A DNA stretch of 64,000 bases from Solenopsis invicta (Eukaryota > Arthropoda > Insecta > Hymenoptera > Formicidae): positions 7,717,685-7,781,684 of the forward strand of contig NC_052672.1 of the NCBI RefSeq assembly GCF_016802725.1. The letters run 5' to 3'. Below the pieces are notes generated by a model. That model did no database searches. It was not told the DNA's origin and saw nothing but the letters and a program-made list of their open reading frames with translations. The position numbers and the translations under genes were made by a program. This document shows, one piece after another, positions 11,601 through 23,958 of this stretch; the first letter of the stretch is position 1; each line of letters begins with the position of its first letter.

Positions 11601-13985
11601 TTCTAGAACCTAGTGGAGGGAGCAAAGGGTCGGGATCGCGCCCTTGCGGCGCATATGGAACTACGAATATTTATCCGTTTCTCTCTCTCTCTCTTTCTTC
11701 CTCTCTGAATGCAAAGACAGAGGGAAGAGAGGTGAAAGAGTAAGAGAGACCTAGAGCGCAAAGCTCGGACCACATCGTTCTTTTGTGAGAGGAGGCCTTT
11801 TGTCGTTGCGACAAAGCCTGAAGAATATCCATCCTTCAAATGTGGAACAGCTGCCATCGAATAGCCCGGCTACCTTTTTTAGAGTACCGTGCACACACCG
11901 CGCGCACGAATACGCATGTACACCGAGCTGTAGGCGAGAGCGAGAAATGGATAAGGGATGATACACCGGAGCAGGAGAGAAACGAAGCAGGACGTTGTTT
12001 TCAAGTAGACAGCTTTTGACTAGGCTCGCGTCTTGGAATGGGTTCTTCTATGCGCAGCTACATGCTCTCCCATTTTGTACGTTTTCTCTCTCGTTTCCGT
12101 CGTATCGAATAAGTTCGATCAGAAGTTCACACCGTGTCAAAACTCACGATTCTGTGCCTTGCGACATAGGCCAAGTGTTCTCAGGAGATATCCTGATTCA
12201 TATATATGTCGTATCCAAGCAATACGTATGGATAAATGTATACGTTCGAGACGTTAGAAATAATAGCAGAACGGCTTTAAGGGAGTTTAACGTTAAAAGG
12301 TTCCACGCATTTTCGATAAGGCGAGGGGGAGCGCGCGATTTTTTACCCTGCATAAATGCAAGCGCGCTGCGTTTCATCTCGGAGGGCCCCGACTGCAAAC
12401 GGAATATTCAATAAGCTAATCGCGATGCAGTGGCAGACACGATTATAATTCCCACACAAGGCCACGCATGCCTTTATTATTCATTTATTGGGACACCGAA
12501 GGGACAGATATCAGTCGGTATTTACGATGCGATCGATACACGTCCAATTGGAAATCTATGCGCCGCAATACCCGTGATTTCCTTTGATAAAATTTGCTTT
12601 TCTTTGTTATCAAAGATATAACACTTGCGCTTTCCTATGCGTAAAATTTGGTGACGATTAAGTGGCATTTTTCTTCACTGGAAAAAAATCGATAGTTTTC
12701 AATTTGAAGATAAACGTGATGATACGTAAGCGAACTAAATAGCAGTGCAAACGGTCGATGATATCGTTCTATAGAATAACAGAAGTCAGATAATACTCTA
12801 GTCGAACAGTGCATTGTTGAAGTAGCATTTGGTGGCTTGATTTCGGAACCGGTTACCTTAGTTCGAAACAAAGTTGAGTCTGGAAAGAGCTGACCTGGCA
12901 AATCCCATTATTTATGGATGAATCCGAGTCTAAAATAATCTAACGCGAGCGTGATTTTAGGTAACTCCAAGGTGTCAATTAGGTACGTGAAACCCGTTTT
13001 GACACTACAATAAAAATTAGCACGAAATCTAATTAAAAAATATATTTGACGGAAGATAAGTGTTTTCGCAGGAAGCACACATTATCACCCGATATCACAC
13101 TGTTTCAATTTCTTTCCGCGCGTCGAACGACGACGGCGACCGCTTCCATCGTCTTATCCGCGAATTAAAACTTTCAAAGATCTATACAGCTGACGGCTAA
13201 AGTCGACGGCTAAAGTCGTTAATTCATCCCATTCGTGTTTTTATTCTTAAAACGGAAGTTTAAAAATAAGACGAAATATATACAAGAGTCTGTTTCTAAC
13301 ATCATATGATACACCTACTAATTTGAGCTAATCTAAATCGCCCTTGAAATTATTAGGGCAATACCAGAATTTCGGGCATCGCGGCCGCAGTACTCGCAGC
13401 GCGAACAACGACGTGCTCCCTAGCGAAATACGAGCCACCACGCGGAAATAAGAGCATTCGAGTAATGCCGCGATGCAACGGCCAGTGCATCGTTGAAATA
13501 GCGATTAATTCTCCACCCCTCCCAACCCTGATTTCGGTGAGCAAGCAGCACGCGGTTCCAGTTCGCAACAAAGTTCTCAGCCAAAGGGAAGGCGTTCTCT
13601 CTCTCTCTCTTTCTCTCTCCCTCTCTCTCTTTCTCTCTCTCTCTTCGCGGAGTATGGGTGGCGTCGGAATGCGCCGGCAAGTTCCGAAACCCTGGGATGA
13701 AAATGCCTCTCCGCCGGATTAGCCCCCACTGGCTGGCTGACTGTAGTCCCCATACCTAATGTAGAGTATGCTCGTTGCTAGCTGGCTTCCGGTCCAGGGC
13801 CGGTCGGATCAAAAGGCCAGTTCACAGGCTCCACAAGTAATAATTTGCTAATTTCTTTTTTCTTCATGTAAATTATTTTAAGATATGGAAGAAATTAATA
13901 TTATATATAAATTGTAACAATGATGCAAACTTGTAAAATTGTAAAATGCAACATGTACAAAACTGTTAAAATTAGTCAAAATCTG
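11601..13985. other. Mixed-composition sequence with CT tracts
   Basis: Moderate GC with pyrimidine tracts at 11679-11706 and 13596-13645. The longest frame (139 codons, 11995-12414, plus) has no recognisable domain, signal or family likeness and crosses sequence without coding bias, so it is not called. No splice-site-supported exon is visible. Confidence 0.4.
13596..13645. repeat. (CT)n microsatellite, interrupted
   Basis: About 50 bases of CT dinucleotides broken by TTT and CCC interruptions. Low-complexity frames translated from it (leucine/serine runs, or arginine/glutamate runs on the other strand) are artefacts. Confidence 0.9.
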
Positions 13986-13990
13986 TATAG

Positions 13991-14219
13991 TACAGAATAG
14001 CAAAATCATTGCAAAGTATTGCTATAACGTTTCAGCAATATAACGTTGCAGCAAAAATAAAATGTCCGCTTCAGAACTGATACATAATGTTCCAGCAACG
14101 TTAATACAATATTATATATGTTGCTGCGATGTTGCTGCAACATTACGTATCAATGTTTCTGAAACGGACATTTTACCATTGTTGCTGAAACATTGCAGCA
14201 ATACTTTTTCTATGCTGTG
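13991..14219. mobile_element. Palindromic MITE (229 bp hairpin), GTTGC-word family
   Basis: Almost the whole element is one inverted repeat. The left arm has AGTATTGCTATAACGTTTCA and then AAAATGTCCGCTTCAGAAC, TGATACATAATGTT and CAGCAACG. The right arm has the reverse complements (AACATTACGTATCA, GTTTCTGAAACGGACATTTT, TGAAACATTGCAGCAATACT). The ends read TACAGAATAG and the reverse complement of CTATGCTGTG. As RNA it would form a long hairpin. The 70-codon frame inside is a by-product. Confidence 0.75.
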
Positions 14220-15180
14220 CTCTCTGGAAATAATTAATTATGAAAATCTAAAGAGCCTATATTACCAACACTAATGTACAAATAAATATAATATTTTTAA
14301 TAATATTTTCAAACTCTAGATAGCGAATTATTTTTATCTCAAGTTCATTATTTAATCAAATTTGTAGTCCGCTCTGTAGATAGACTATATTTGTATGCAC
14401 TTGCAATCACATATGTGTGCGCGTATATTATAACTGCCACTGAAATACGTAATCACAATTAATTCACCGACTCAGATAGACTTGAGTATAAAAAGAAAGA
14501 AGGCTATTTAATGACACATCTAAATGCCATGTTCGGCATTCGCCTCTTCTTCGCGAAAAATCGCTTACACATATCAATAACGCAACTTATCAAATAAATT
14601 ATCTTGAGTTGAATTTAATGATCAATTATATATAACGATCAAGCATAATGATTAATGACTGTGAAACATATTTGCTTTTTTCGTTACACAGAAAAAAAGT
14701 ATCCGTATTCTGTGAGTTCGAAAGAGTCTTGCGGTATGGAAGTTCAACTGTATGCGAAATGACCCAGATGAGCAGGAATGTCAGGCAGAGGAAATGACAA
14801 ATTAACCGGTTGTGACGCCTCTGCGCCCTTCTTTCCCATTCCTCCATGTGTTTGCAAACATCGGTTACTCAGACACATTTCTACCTAGCGTATTTTATCT
14901 AAACTATCTTTACGTCTCATATATCTGAACAAGATATTTTTACGTTTATACGAATCAATGTTCATAATAGAGATCCAAGTGATTGATATAATGAATTTCA
15001 AAAGGGGAATAAAACTACAGCGAGTATTAAAAGGAGAGCGTTTTCTTGAATGAAGAAATGACGTAACTTCCTTTTCCACTTGATACTTACGCCCGCCGAA
15101 ATTCCTCTCTTTGGGCTCGTTAAAATTACTATAGCGCATCGCCATCCGCGATTAGTGCAGCGAGTCCGGCTTCCTTACTC
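14220..15180. other. Unassigned AT-rich sequence
   Basis: No supported gene. At 14692-14720 a short hairpin CACAGAA...TTCTGTG is present. Small minus-strand frames at 14626-15145 have no recognisable motif. Confidence 0.45.
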
Positions 15181-16100
15181 ATAAAGATCACCTTTTGTAG
15201 TGCTATTAGCGCATTACGCTCGCGTCACCTTCATGCTCGCCAACGAGCATTCTTGTCCCTCGTCCTTTCGATCTCATAGAAAACGTCTATTAGCACGATC
15301 CTATTCTACAAACACACGGCGCCTTTGTACGCGGCCAACAACGTGCTTACGGTTCTCAATCATCGTCCTGAATAAGACGCGATTCAGCGGTTGTCTAACG
15401 GAATTTGTTTACGCGGTAAGATGTCATTTGTCACTTTGCGCCATCGTTGTCTAACAGCCGGCGCGGCGCGGCGCCGCCGTCGACGCTGCATAAATCTTTC
15501 CTCAACATTGCCATTCAATCGTGCGTCTCTCCGCTCTCGCGAGGATCGCTTAACTTATAGTCTGCAATAATTAATTCTGACAGAATGGCGCCGCCTTTTA
15601 ATTTAATCCAAAAAGTCTGGAATTCGTATAATTTAGGTTTCATTATTCTTATCATCCGCTCTGTTATGCCGGTGCAATATGTATGTACGCCGGGTTCACA
15701 ATGCAGAGCCGATGAACCGCTCCGGCGCGTCCGGCTAACTGCTCGGCTAACCGACTCGGCTGGTTAACTACTCGGTTAGCGATTTAACCGCCGCGCTGCT
15801 AATCACTCATTCGGTTAACCGCGCCAGCCGCGACTACAAACGGGGACGCGCGCGGAATTTCGATCGCATACACGCGCGCCGCTCGTTCGCGCTGGTTCGT
15901 TCATTCGCGGGGGAACGCACGCGGAAGAGCCGAGTTAGGAAGCTGCGGAAGTGGGCCCGCGTTCGCCGGAATGTTCGGCATTCTAATGAGGAAAGCGGCG
16001 TTTACTGGTGCCGCCTTACATTTCGTTCGTTGCGTACGTTGATTGCTACTATCGCATTGCCGTACGCACGTGATAAGTCGCATGCCTTTCTATCTTTGAG
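15181..16100. promoter_or_regulatory. CpG-rich block with clustered TAACCG/CGGTTA words
   Basis: GC- and CpG-rich against AT-rich flanks. At 15731-15830 the words CGGCTAAC, CGGCTAACCGA, GGTTAACTA, CGGTTAGCG, TTTAACCG and CGGTTAACCG recur, partly as an imperfect 13-bp tandem repeat and partly as palindromes. Such clusters could bind a transcription factor or be decayed tandem repeats. No coding exon is supported. The regulatory role is inference. Confidence 0.25.
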
Positions 16101-16560
16101 CTCAAAGGGTTAAACGGATTATTCTGGACGTAAAACATATTCTAGGTAAATCAAAACTGTGCGAAAGGATCGTGTACAATTGTTATGGGTTTTGGCCCTT
16201 GATGAAATCGGCTGAAACTGTTAGCACGTTTTGATCAAAAGTCTGCATGGGTACGACGCTCGAAAATGGCTAATTTTTTTTTGCTACAGCCGTTATTTAT
16301 TAGTATTTATTTTTTCAAAGTGTTATATAAACATTTAATACAATATTTATAAGTAAAAAATAAACATTTATAATAACAGTTTTAATAAATTTACATATTT
16401 AATAAATTTTATGTGATATTTATGATCTGTTCAATCTAAGATCACAAAAATATTTATAAAATACTTTGATAACTATTTACAAAATGTTCAAATAATTAGT
16501 ATAAGTATTTTGTACAACTTTTATAAATAAGTATCGTGTGCTATCTGGATATACACATAG
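16101..16560. other. Unassigned AT-rich sequence
   Basis: Nothing supported by sequence. AT-rich with poly-T runs. Confidence 0.4.
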
Positions 16561-16564
16561 CATG

Positions 16565-16708
16565 GTTTTGTTGAAGTATATCTACAATTTTAATAAAATA
16601 CGGATCTGGAAATAATTTTATTATATCGTTAAAATAATTATGAAGAACGTTCAAGAGTGTGACGAACATTGAGCTAATCCTACATAATTATTTTGGTAGT
16701 CTAAGACC
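16565..16708 (+). repeat. Dispersed repeat C, copy 1
   Basis: Begins TTTTGTTGAAGTAT, then CGGATCTGGAAATAATTTTA, AAAATAATTATG, GTTCAAG, and ends with CCTACATAATTATTTTGGTAGTC. The same order occurs at 17024-17168, 28817-29043 and, inverted, at 32672-32852. Non-coding; probably a MITE family. Confidence 0.55.
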
Positions 16709-17023
16709 AATGTATTCATATAATCGATTTTTATATATTTAAATTAGCATAAGACATTAAGATAGTTTAAAAAAAAATACATTCTACTATAAATACCGAT
16801 CTAACATGGTGGAATAAGAGTAGCGCGTCTGCTTTCTATACCAAAGATATTGTTTCAAATCTATCCAGAACAATATTAGATTTTTAATTAATTCCCATTT
16901 TTCGGGAGACAATGGTAAACTGTCGAAAGTATCTTTGCTAAGATGCTTACAATAAAGCACTGAGAAAAAAAGTATTTGCATTTATCATAATTTATTTAAA
17001 ATTCTGCCATAATTACGCGAAAA

Positions 17024-17168
17024 GAACAATTTTGCTGAAAATAATTATGTTGAATCATTAAAAAAAATTTTATCGGATGTTTAAGTTGGCTGCTAAAATG
17101 TCAAAACTTTTTGCACCAGTAACATCATGTATGAATGTCTTACAGAATAATTTTGATAGTCCAACATG
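17024..17168 (+). repeat. Dispersed repeat C, copy 2
   Basis: Reads AATTTTGCTGAAAATAATTA, then GGATGTTTAAGTTGGCTGC, AAAATGTCAAAACTTTTTGC and AATAATTTTGATAGTCCAAC. It matches the inverted copy at 32672-32852 particularly well and lies about 320 bases downstream of copy 1 in the same orientation. A CACTGAGAAAAAAA word at 16959 sits between them and may be the end of another element. Non-coding. Confidence 0.6.
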
Positions 17169-19240
17169 AATTCGCCTATTGTTTTTAAATCTAAATTTAA
17201 TTAAATATTTTGATATTTTCACAAAATTATTATTTTCGTGTATTATCTGTAGTAAAAGATTGAACTAAAATAAAAGAAGACAAAAAGACAAATTTCGTAA
17301 AGCTAAAATGTGTTGAAATAATTTCACTTTCGCGACTATCGCTTTATTTTCATAACTTCGCATGAAGGTAGAACATTAAAGGCTGTTTCTTCACATTGTT
17401 CACGATAGTGTGTCTGGGATATTCGTCGTTCGCGCCGATGTCATAAGACGCCATCGCGAAATTCCTCCATCGAATTACTCTACCAATTACATCGCGATTA
17501 CTTGCGCGAACGACCGGCACGGACCTAATAAACGTGAGTCAATAAGCTAGCAGGCAGGAAGCCGGTATTGCCCACAGATCTGAATGGGCGTTATGCTTCA
17601 CAGTAATGTTGAATTACTGTCTTAGCACGGCCACGTGATTAACATCGCGGAGACTCGTGGTAACAATTAGAGAAACCTCGAAGAGATCCGCCGGTTTGGG
17701 TCGACGACAAACAAGGTACGAGAAAGTAAGAGAGAGAGAAAGAGAGAGGAGGGGGGAAGCCCCGATTACGTCGCAGTGCGATATTTCACGTCACTTCCGG
17801 TTACAAACCTCCTCCGGGCGGGTTATGAGATGCCATTTGGTAGAAGGGAGAACGCCTGCGAACGAGAAGAGCGGCTCCCACCGAGAATTAATTTGAATTG
17901 GATTACCATGAATATTGTCAGCGCTCGGTGAGAGGTCGGACAGACGCGTTCCCATGGCAAACTAAACGCTCCGAAAAGTCTGTACTCTTTGGTGAACCAC
18001 TTCAGCGCCGGCTATCAATTTGTGAACATTCGTGAAAAATTAAATTTTTTAACGAGATGAAATGTATTTACGGCACGGCAACATATTTATTATATAAACA
18101 TTCTTTTTCTTGCACAATGATAATCTTGACAATTTTTACCATTGCCACTTACAATCTTTAATCATGAATATACTATAAACTCTTCTCTTTCGTTAAACTC
18201 TTAAAGAAAAGATGTAAGGAACACATATCGTTGATAATTATTTCAATTATTAAGTATTAAAAGATCAAATTTAAATCAATTCCTTGAGTTAAATAATATT
18301 TGGTTACTTTCAACTTCCATGTGTATCAAAATTCATTAATTTTAACACCAAATAAAATGTGGTTAAAAAAACTACATCTAATCAATTCATTTCTGTGATT
18401 GAATTGCTTTTAAAGTAAGCAGCGTCCAGTTAAATTTAAAACACTTCTTGAGCTAAATTGTTTAACTTTATTCTGTATTAAATTGTTAAACTCCATCAAG
18501 AATGCTAAGAGGTTTACGGGTTGTATCCACGTCACTGTTAACGTTTTATAAACATTGCAGTTTACTTCATCACGTTTAACTCTATAGTTTTAATAAAATT
18601 AATGACGTATTAAGTAAAGACAACATAAAAATAATTATAAAATGATTCAAACTGATATTTGATATAATTCAACATTATAAATATAACAGTGTAACAACAT
18701 AATTTGTGTCATAATTAAAAAGATATTACGTCATATATTTTACGAGGATACAATGCTTGATGATCAAAGTTTTAAACTAATCCAATTTTACAAGTTTGTA
18801 TTCTGCCAATAACAAAATAAAATGATAGAATTATCGCAAAGAGATACAGGCATCTTCGATAAAATCTTAAAAAGCTAAGATCTTTGTTGGCAGCACCAAA
18901 TGAGATGCGTTCTTTTGAGCACTTCCTCTCGTTAGCCTAGCGGATAACATCCATGAAATTTGCGACTAGAAGCAAGGAATCCGTTAGCCCCGCGGCTGTT
19001 TTTAGCAAACGAGGTGGACACAACTTTTTCGCGACTTCCGCTTCTGCGAGAAGCATCGTGTGTTATTTCGGAAGGAGACTCACCCCGAATACGGTGCTCT
19101 ATTATCATCGTGGTTGCAAAATTTATTCAAACGCATAAATCCGATAGTTCGTCAGTTTGTGTCTGGGTGTTTAATAATTAAGAGAAAAGATGCTTAAACG
19201 TACATACGGCGTTTCATAATGTGTTCACTGTTTGTTGTCT
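17169..19240. other. Unassigned sequence, GC-richer at 17400-18020
   Basis: 17400-18020 is CpG-richer, with a purine tract at 17727-17757. The rest is AT-rich. 18300-18620 has many GTTTAAC/GTTAAAC and TTGAG words that look like a decayed repeat, but I could not define ends. A tRNA A-box-like TTAGCCTAGCGG at 18934 has no matching B box. No gene is called. Confidence 0.35.
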
Positions 19241-19284
19241 AAACATTATAATATTGAGTACTTGAAACATCAAGCTATAATTAA

Positions 19285-19309
19285 AAAATTGTCATAAAAT
19301 TCAACGTAT

Positions 19310-19368
<59 letters not shown>

Positions 19369-19515
19369 ATACAAGTACATTAAATTTAATATATCAATAA
19401 TTAAAAAGTGTGTACATAAAATTTAGTGCACTTTTGACAACATTAAATTTGGTTAACGTATCTGCTTAAAATTTGCTTTATACATTATATTAAATTTTGC
19501 AGAGTATTTTTAACA
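19285..19515 (-). repeat. Dispersed repeat D, copy 1 (interrupted by microsatellite)
   Basis: On the minus strand it reads TTAAAAATAC, GCAAAATTTAAT, TTTAATGTTGTCAAAAGTGC, ACTTTTTAAT, TTAAATTTAATGTAC, TAAC, then (CT)n, then CTTAAA and ATTTTTTAATTA. The same series, without the CT tract, is found at 59523-59705 on the plus strand, so the microsatellite arose inside this repeat. Confidence 0.65.
19315..19366. repeat. (AG)26 microsatellite
   Basis: About 52 bases of uninterrupted AG. It sits exactly where the related copy at 59.6 kb has a plain TAACTTAAA junction. Confidence 0.95.
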
Positions 19516-19687
19516 ATGTTAATGTTATATAACTCGAGAATAATCACTTTTGTTGACGATATTATACAATTGCGAGCAATCATTTTGTTTTTTTCTTTTT
19601 TTTGCGTAAATGATCTCACCTGTTTTATTGATTTGAGATCATTGTGTATTGTATACAATTTTATACTTAATATTTGGTAATAAATTC

Positions 19688-19691
<4 letters not shown>

Positions 19692-19739
<48 letters not shown>
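19692..19739. repeat. (AG)24 microsatellite
   Basis: About 48 bases of uninterrupted AG, 325 bases downstream of the first tract and in the same phase and strand. Both lie inside the 19243-20369 TIR element. Confidence 0.95.
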
Positions 19740-19741
<2 letters not shown>

Positions 19742-20369
19742 GAAATTTAGCTAAAATAAAACGTCTTTATGAGTTGTAGGGCAAATATCTCGTATTCCAT
19801 TCTTCTCTTAGTAACCACACGTTATGATAATGACGACAGTGATGATAATGAATCGCACGGTGGAGCAAGGAAAAATTTCAGCGGTGCTTCGTCGTATTTA
19901 ATTACTTACATGCGTAGTTAACGTCATGCGCTCTCGCGTCTCCACGATAATGCAACGCGGGGACAGCCAAACAACATCTGACACTTTACGAAAATCGGAA
20001 AATCATGAGCGACGGCTAGAAATAATATCGCGCCGCGTGACGGCGACAAGTACAATGCAAAGAATTGCTATTCGCGTCACGATTGAATTTTGCTGAACAC
20101 TTCCTTATGAAATTTCTAACAACTCTCGCTACGCTTTCTAAAGAAAGATTAATTTGGATAATAGATTTAATAGGAAAATAATAAAAGTCAATTAGTATAA
20201 ACTTAATCGTCATGAAAGAATGGAGAGCTATAACGTAATAATTAACGGCAGAAATAAGGGATTAGTTATTTTTATAATCTCTTCCATTTGGTAATTTGAT
20301 TTAGTATTCTGACGCAAATAAACGGGCGGAAATTGTAGCTTGATGTTTCAAGTATTTAATATTGTAATG

Positions 20370-22000
20370 CTCAACCTTTTATTAATAAATAACAATTTAA
20401 TTTATTAATTATTATAATACATATTTATTATATAGGTACACAATGATTTATATATTATGTCTTTTTGCAACATGCAGCAAAACGAACAATTCAGGTCGCC
20501 TTTAATTATTCTGCAGAATTATGCATACGTACAATAACACATTACTATACATTTCAAGATTGCGTCTGCATAAATTATTTGCGCATTGTTTGCGTTATGT
20601 TTACACGAATCCTTTTCATGTAGACAATACAAGCAATGTGCATTATTATAAATTTGATAACACAAAAAAATAGAATTAAATTTTAAGATTGTTTATATAA
20701 TTTTATTAACAAAAAATAAAAATAGTATTAAAAATGAAAAAAATGGAATATAATTTCTACTATGTCTGATCTGAATTTTTGATAAGTCATAGATTATTAT
20801 TCATATATATAATATGTAAAATAGTTTATTACATGGTTTGGATGCATGTATTGTGGATAATGATGGTGATGGTGATGGTGATGGTCAAAAGGACACAGAA
20901 ACGATTGCTAACTATGTATTTTTATTGGATTAACATTTGAGATTAATATACGAGATGAATATTTCGTGCACGGCGGAAATGTTTTTGTGTCCGAAGTCGA
21001 GTAAGATCTGATCTGTCCGGGCTAACAATTTTACTTCTCAACCGTTGCAGAACAATGAAAGTGTAAAAAGTTTTATGACTATCAAATGTTAGAAATTTTA
21101 TGACATCTGGAAGTCATACGCCCGGTTGCGTTAAAATTTTTCTTTACCTGATGGTCGTGGCAATTGTTTGCCACAGTGGTTTATTTACATTGTATACTCG
21201 TAAAATAGATTACTTATTTTATGCGTAAACGTCCAACTTCGTCTGTGAGTCTCTTAAGTCATATCTTTAAAAAGATCAAATTTATGAAGTAAATAAATTA
21301 AAAATATAAAGAATCATTAACTAATAACTTATTTCATTAATAATTTATCGTGAAAAGAATCGAACGTTTTATAATTAATAACAACGATGAAAAAGATGAG
21401 AAAATAAAATTGCGTGTAGCTTGAATTTATTTTGCAATTGTCATATTTTTATTCATATCAATTATTAGTTTTTACTATGATCAATTATCAATCTTACAAT
21501 ATTGTTTATTGTAATCAAATTTGTGATAGTGTGATTTAGAAAACTTGATGCATCTTATAAAAATATTGATTTAATCTTTATAATTAATGCAAATATGTAT
21601 ATATAATGAATATAAAATATTGTACAATAAATCTCTCATAAAAATATTAAATTGCATGATTATATTATCAGCTACATAAATTGATCAAAAATTAACATCA
21701 GTTCCACCTGATTTTTTAAAATGTCAACATGTATAAAAGAGATGTAATCTGTTAAATTTTTGTTTTTTTTTACAACATTCATTTCCTATTTTATTTAATA
21801 TTTTTATCACGAAATGTTGTTTATGTTAATTAATAATATTAAATATTGATAAAATATAATCTAGGCGGTCAGTACGCATTCAGTACCTTTCCCTTAATTA
21901 TTTCAAAATTCGGGACTAAAAAATTAATTAAAAACAGCAGAAAAAAAATGTCAGAAATTGTAAAATCTGGAAAAAAACCTTTTGAAAAAGATCGTTGAAT
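20370..22000. other. Unassigned AT-rich sequence with a TGATGG hexamer repeat
   Basis: Strongly AT-rich, no gene supported. At 20857-20885 the hexamer TGATGG is repeated about four times in tandem. Confidence 0.5.
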
Positions 22001-22760
22001 CGAGTACGCGTTTCTATTCGGAAAAAGACACCAAACATTCTGGCATCCTAGCAATTTTCTCTCGCGGCCCTGCGAACGCCCTCTCGTTCTCCACTCTATC
22101 TTCATCTAATCACTTTTGCTTTCGTCAACACTCCGCCGCGGGCTAAACGACAGGCGTTGATGGAGCTCGGCGGCGGTGAGGGCCGGAGAAAGAAACGCGA
22201 TAGGTCTGAAGGGCCGAACTGCGCCAAAAAAAAGAAAAGGGAGAAAGAGAGACAGAGAGAAGTGGAAGCAAATCCCTATTCGGCAAACAGAGTGAGAGGG
22301 CGAGATGGAGCGAGGATGAAGAGAAGGTTTCTGCACCCTGCGGCGATTGCAAAGTTTCACGGAAATGCAGCCTCACGAGAAATTTCTCGAGAAGCCCTTG
22401 GGTCGTCGTGGCGCCTCGGGAATTGCATAAAATGAGGAGGCGAGGTGCCTCCATTGTGATTGATACGGGGGCCGCACACATCGGCGGATTAAAGTACGAA
22501 GGCCGCGTTTCCGCCATTTAGCGCATTAAACGACAGAGAGCTGGCTCTCGAATGGAGCCCCAATTCAATCGAGTCTTAACTTCGAGAGAGATATACAAAA
22601 GTCTCGCCCCGCGCCGCGGCTCGTTAGAGTAAAATTCTTATACGCGATATCGTCGAGGATTATCTCTTTTCATGGCGTTCCGCGGAATGTCTTTTAAGAG
22701 CACGAATGACAAAGAGCCGCGATGAAACGTCTCGAGAGAGGCCGCAAACTTAAAACCCGC
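22001..22760. promoter_or_regulatory. CpG- and purine-rich block
   Basis: GC-rich island against AT-rich flanks, with a purine tract around 22170-22265. Open frames of up to 124 codons exist on the minus strand and 92 on the plus strand. They overlap and are biased in composition (serine/leucine or arginine/lysine runs), and none matches a family I know. It may be a promoter or unannotated exon, but evidence is compositional only. Confidence 0.2.
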
Positions 22761-23955
22761 ACAACAATGGTCCCGCATGCACGTCTATGCTCAAGGGTAT
22801 ACAGAGTGACTGCGTTTTTCCTCGAGCAAAGGAGCACCGTGCAAACGTTTGTTTGTCTGCGAATGAATTTTTCGAGAAAATATGTAATTATAATTATAAT
22901 TTACAAGCGTGCGCGTATAAATATGCAATGTTTACCCTTGGCAGAAACGGATGTGGCACATGCATTAAAAAGAGTTGATTAAATGAAACTTACGTAACGA
23001 TGGACAATAGGTCAAAGTTGCCAATGTGTTAATCATGACCTCGATCGTGAACTTCTTGATAAAAATGCGATGTCGTGTTCTGTTTTGTTGCTGCATCGGC
23101 TCTGAAAAATAAGAAAAATAAGTTGGTTAATTTTAACTCATTAAAAGGTGTAAATATAAAAAAAAAACGGAATAGCTTATAAATTAAAATTAAAAAAAGT
23201 TAAAATTTTTCGTAAAATTATTTCGTCAAAAATATATTAAGTAATTGTAAGCTTTATAGTTTCAGGTTTTATTTTTATAAAATAATTTGTAAATAATATA
23301 CGCAAAGAGAGTAATATCAGCTAAATATCAATAGCTAGTTTAAACTTTTCTTTCATTGCTAAAAACTATTAAGCCTAAAATGCATTTTCTGCGAGTTACA
23401 AAATTATTATCTGAAATTAAAAGCTTAATTTAGCACGAGTTAAAAAAGTGACAATTGTTCTTCAATATTTTATGTAAAACCGAGCGTTTCATTTACAATT
23501 ACAAGTACACCGTCGACAGATGGACGTAGTGAAGTACTTGCGTATCTCGTAAGTAAAAGAATTATACGATAGAGTAAAAAAGACGCAGCATTATGAGATT
23601 CTTCATTTTTGTCGTGAAACAAAAGAAAATTTCATTTTATAAAAGAATTTGAAGTCAAGTCCCCAAAATTAGACCAAGAAGAAAACAAGTAAAACATATT
23701 TTGGCAGCACAATTTCGTTTATTTCTACTTAAAAATTAATTTAAAAATTAGATATTTTCTTTGGGAAAAGATTCAAAACACTCGTTACGAATATTATTAG
23801 TTTCTATGATAAAAAATAGCTTCAACTAATAGATTCAAGCAGCAAATATTTTCATTTATAGAACTTATATTTTAACAATTAAAAAAAAGCTTAATAAAAT
23901 AAGCTTTGGTAAAAATGCAGACATATTAACAGTCTCTATTTTAAAGATATATTTT
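22761..23955. other. Unassigned sequence, mostly AT-rich
   Basis: Two overlapping small plus-strand frames (63 and 86 codons) near 22722-22982 have no recognisable motif. The remainder is AT-rich and holds no feature I can support. Confidence 0.4.
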
Positions 23956-23958
23956 AGC

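Larger units (their letters stand above)
19243..20369. mobile_element. TIR element carrying two (AG)n tracts (about 1.13 kb)
   Basis: The left end (AACATTATAATATTGAGTAC, then TTGAAACATCAAGCTA) and right end (TAGCTTGATGTTTCAAGTA, then TTTAATATTGTAATG) are near-perfect reverse complements over about 38 bases. Inside lie (AG)n microsatellites at 19315-19366 and 19692-19739. The stretch 19285-19515 is a reverse-complement relative of 59514-59700. No transposase is present. The outer 20 kb half includes GC-richer sequence at 19840-20050 that may be captured or host DNA. Confidence 0.5.

Noticed and set aside
14062..14274. 70-codon plus frame
   Set aside because: It lies in the palindromic MITE at 13991-14219 and is a by-product of the repeat.
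18925..19000. tRNA-like A box (TTAGCCTAGCGG)
   Set aside because: No B box (GGTTCRANYCC) follows at the right distance and no cloverleaf can be drawn.
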